The translations under genes were made by a program, and so were the position numbers. From contig CM072801.1 in NCBI GenBank assembly GCA_037013495.1, positions 85,235,816 through 85,299,815 on the forward strand: DNA of 64,000 nucleotides. Reading direction: 5' to 3'. A model generated the notes under the pieces. That model saw only the letters and a program-made list of their open reading frames with translations. It was not told the origin of the DNA and did not search any database. This document shows positions 61,004-64,000 of this stretch, one piece after another (positions within the stretch are counted from its first letter, which is position 1; the number at the start of each line of letters is the position of its first letter). The stretch comes from Hippophae tibetana (taxonomy: Eukaryota > Streptophyta > Magnoliopsida > Rosales > Elaeagnaceae).

Positions 61004-62713
61004 TGATGAGCGAAAACCGGCATCGCCGATTCTTGCCAATACTTTGGTTTTAATATTTATAAAACTCTCGCAAGTGCACGAATCATTTCGAAGAAAATGA
61101 TAAGTATACTCCCAAGGTCGATCTAAGGAAGGAATGTATGTGGTTTTTAATTTATTATTCAAACTTTTAAAAACGAAATTAAATCCTACACATCCTGTCA
61201 CGATATTTTGGGTTTTGTGTTTTAATCTACTTACATAAAAATAAACATAGATTCAATAAACATTTATGCAAATTTTATTTTTTATAATGGTGGAGTATTT
61301 ATGGATATAATAACTAAGTTAATTATGCTTGCTCATATTATTTAGGTTATTAAAGATATGAATTGATATTTATTGATTCTCCCTTTTTTGTATGAATACC
61401 ACCTTTGGTGGGGTTAGATATTCTTTGTTAACTAAACAAATCAATTAACACCTATGGGTGGAGTTGATAACCAATTTGCTTAATTAAATTAATTCCTTTT
61501 TCTAAGAGATTGAAAATGAACCATTTAAATGCCACCTTTGGTGGGGTTAGACAGTTTAAACTTTATTCAAGGTGTCCAAATTAAATCTAAGAATTTAGTT
61601 ATCCGAGTACTAACTTTCAAGTTTTAAAACCACTACTGAAAACATGTTGTCAATACATTTTCAGTTAATAATTCTTATAAAAACTTTTGAAATAGAGCTT
61701 CACTCTAACTACCGGGCGATTGTACCAACAAATAAAAGAGCACTACTCTAAATCAGACCGGATAACTAAACCTTAAAATCTAATTTTCAGGTTTAAGTTT
61801 GTAATGAAAAATAATATATTTCTCTCTAACATTCTTAATATAAAATCTTGAATAAAAACAAAATCAATTCATTTTAGAGATTTTCACCTATTTAATATTT
61901 CGCAAGCATAACAACGTTATTATTACATCATGTTTACAAACAGCCAGCACAGTTAAATTTAATCACAGACAAATTAAATATAGCATGTAAGAATATAGCA
62001 TAAAAAATAACTGTAAAGAAAATAAAATCCTTACAGAACTTCGATGTTATTCCCGTTGGTGGAAAACCTTCAAACGGAATTTGCACTCCCATTTATTGAA
62101 TCGAAAAACAAATAAATTACAAAAACATAGCTAGTTCTTCTCAAAAAGAAAAGAACTCTAAAAGAGAATGTGGGTATTTATAGGTGAGGATGAGAGGAAA
62201 AAGTGGGTGAAAAAATGATAAAAAATGGTGGAAACACGGAGTGGTGAATGATGATGTCATTTGATTATTTCAGCATTACGTAGGGGGGTGGCTGCACGCG
62301 GATTGAGGCGCAAATGGCAGCGGCGCGCACAAAAGGCAACAGAGGCGCGCAGGGGCGTCCGCGACAAGTAGTAGGAGTGCACGCGGAGCATGGGACTGGG
62401 CGGCGCGGCGGTGCGAGTTCCTCCTTTTTGACATTTTTCACCTTTTTGACCCATTTTGTTCAATTTTTCCATATTTTTTTACCTTTTCTCATTTATTTAT
62501 TAATATATTTGTGATGTATTGCTTCAAGTATTCCTCTTTGAGTCTTTAAGTTGCGTTTTAAAGCCAAAATACCTAAAAAATAATAAAAATACCCGTGATT
62601 CCGAAAAAGACAAATTTATATAAATATATGATAAAACATATAAATATATATATTTTTAATCAATTAATGTGCATAAAATCATGGTTATTTTAGTTCTTTT
62701 TGAGCACTCATCA
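61004..62713 (-). repeat. 3' LTR of a further Athila (element F), minus strand
   Basis: It runs from TGATGAGCGAAAACCGGC to GAGCACTCATCA and is highly similar to 10,604-12,337. CpG-rich stretch 62,280-62,415; TATA complement TATTTATA at 62,175-62,182. The polypurine tract complement CAACCCCCAACCAGC follows at 62,714. Confidence 0.88.
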
Positions 62714-64000
62714 CAACCCCCAACCAGCTTCTTGCTAGTCCCTTAGCAAGAGAAGCGATAAAAACTAAAAATTAAACTATCCTAAATCACTTTCGTGGAT
62801 TGAAACGGTTGCATTTAACCTATGCAACAAGCCTTTAAACCCCTAGGTTGCCCTAGTGGACGAGTTTGAGTCTCGTGATGGTTTTCAGTAATGATACCCA
62901 CAAACATTGAACTAACTGTAAAAATCAAAAGAAACTATAAAAACAATCAAATCAAAAACTAAAATTACAACACAATCAAAAATTAATTTAAGAATAAAAG
63001 AAAACAACATATCACAAAAAGGTCTCATAATTTTTTAATCTCCTTTAAGATCATAATTAAAATCTCAAGCATAAGTTATTTTAATCTCTTTAAACAATCA
63101 TGATTTATTATAATAATTAGTTGAAAATCATTTTCATATTTCATGTCAAAAATGTATCAATTTAATTTTACCCAATTTCAGTGTCATGAATCAGAATTCG
63201 CTTCGACTCTATTCTTCACAAGTCAATACTCTCAAAACACTGAATCCTATGGGTTCAAACACTCATACTAATTTATATGCGAAAGAGTTGATGTATAGAA
63301 ATGAACTAATATGTTCGCATATGTATAAAGAATAAAGGCTCAAAGTGTTATTTTAACATTGATCTCATGAAAGGAATCGAATGTATAAATTATAAAGATA
63401 TCATATATAAAAATTATTTTCATGCATAAATCAAACTCATTAAGAAAGAATTTCAAGATATATGTTTTTTACAAATGAAGAAATTGCAATGACTTTTTAG
63501 GGAATTACTTCCTATATCTTTCTTTTGTAATTAGCCTGTACTCACAACTTTGTAGGGAATGTGGGTCATAGTATGTAGATTATACTATATATTTTTTATA
63601 TCTCTCTATTTTTTTTCTGTAGATATTTTTCAATATATATATATATATTTAGAGAGTCAACCCATGTACAGATTGTACATTTTTTAGGATTTTGGTGAGT
63701 GATTAATTTTGTGGCTTTTCTGTTTGATCTTGGTTTAGGTAACCCCTGATATGTCTTTTTTTTGTTTTTGTAGCAGTGATGCATAAATGAGATATAAGCA
63801 TATACTATCAATTTCTACTCAAATCATTTAATCTAAACAAAAATAATAATAAAAAATATATGATACTCTATTAAGATGAGAAAAAATTCATACATTCAAT
63901 GCTAATACCTATAGAGATCATCTAAAAATTTGAATAAATAATAAATGTGTTTGGAGTAGAAAAAATATATATTTCACTCTGAATAAAAGAAATTATGCTC
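62714..64000 (-). mobile_element. Element F 3' non-coding region, running off the window
   Basis: Reverse complement of 44,300-45,596, with the hairpin ATGTACA-GAT-TGTACAT at 63,664-63,680. Coding parts, if any, lie beyond 64,000. Confidence 0.85.

Overview
This is a window of AT-rich plant nuclear DNA, almost certainly from a eudicot, made mostly of nested and tandemly repeated LTR retrotransposons with a single convincing host gene. The plant assignment rests on Athila-type Ty3/gypsy elements (tRNA-Asp primer site, Athila gag and pol sequence), a MULE transposase remnant, and plant-style promoter, branch-point and poly(A) signals. No rRNA, tRNA, CRISPR or bacterial feature was seen. I could not decide the species.

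Layout. 1-10,603 and 17,695-18,010: an old plus-strand Athila-like array holding a gag tail, an env-like (plant transposon protein) remnant and three LTRs in a row with shortened internal pieces between them. Its third LTR is split by a 7.1 kb minus-strand, non-coding Athila derivative (10,604-17,694) flanked by the 5-bp duplication ATTTG. 18,011-24,900: the gene-bearing island, with a decayed RNase H-like fragment (about 19,130-19,450) and a single-copy-looking gene whose main exon is 21,016-22,284. 24,900-28,431: decayed transposon coding sequence (Transposase_28-like), a tip of an Athila LTR, and the tail of a Ty1/copia element.

28,432-48,768: a minus-strand Athila-related element (B), bounded by the 5-bp duplication GTAAG and split by a 15.7 kb plus-strand Athila block (A, 32,214-47,954). 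Block A is a tandem, circularly permuted piece: 3' internal / LTR / complete internal region / LTR / 5' internal. Its complete internal region has two divergent gag regions in series followed by a long pol frame (protease, RT, RNase H, integrase). 48,774-53,962: a Ty3/gypsy element with a tRNA-Met type primer site (C), four LTR copies in tandem and most of pol missing. About 54,000-55,470: a decayed MULE transposase on the minus strand. 57,641-60,4xx: another old Athila-like remnant with a partial plus a full LTR. 60,670-64,000: an LTR fragment of the B family interrupted by a minus-strand Athila (F) that runs off the window.

The most interesting signals are not genes. The Athila copies share small inverted repeats at fixed positions: a twin stem-loop in the 5' leader whose two units differ in sequence but keep their pairing, paired hairpins just after gag and after pol, a hairpin next to an internal polypurine tract, and a run of hairpins before the true polypurine tract. 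The LTR promoters carry a CpG-rich, length-variable island, a G-box and a triple of CRE/bZIP-like sites about one helical turn apart, above a clear TATA box. Four separate LTR-internal-LTR tandem arrays in 64 kb suggest a repeated mechanism, such as LTR-LTR recombination or insertion of circular or concatemeric DNA. All retroelement copies are treated here as fossils.
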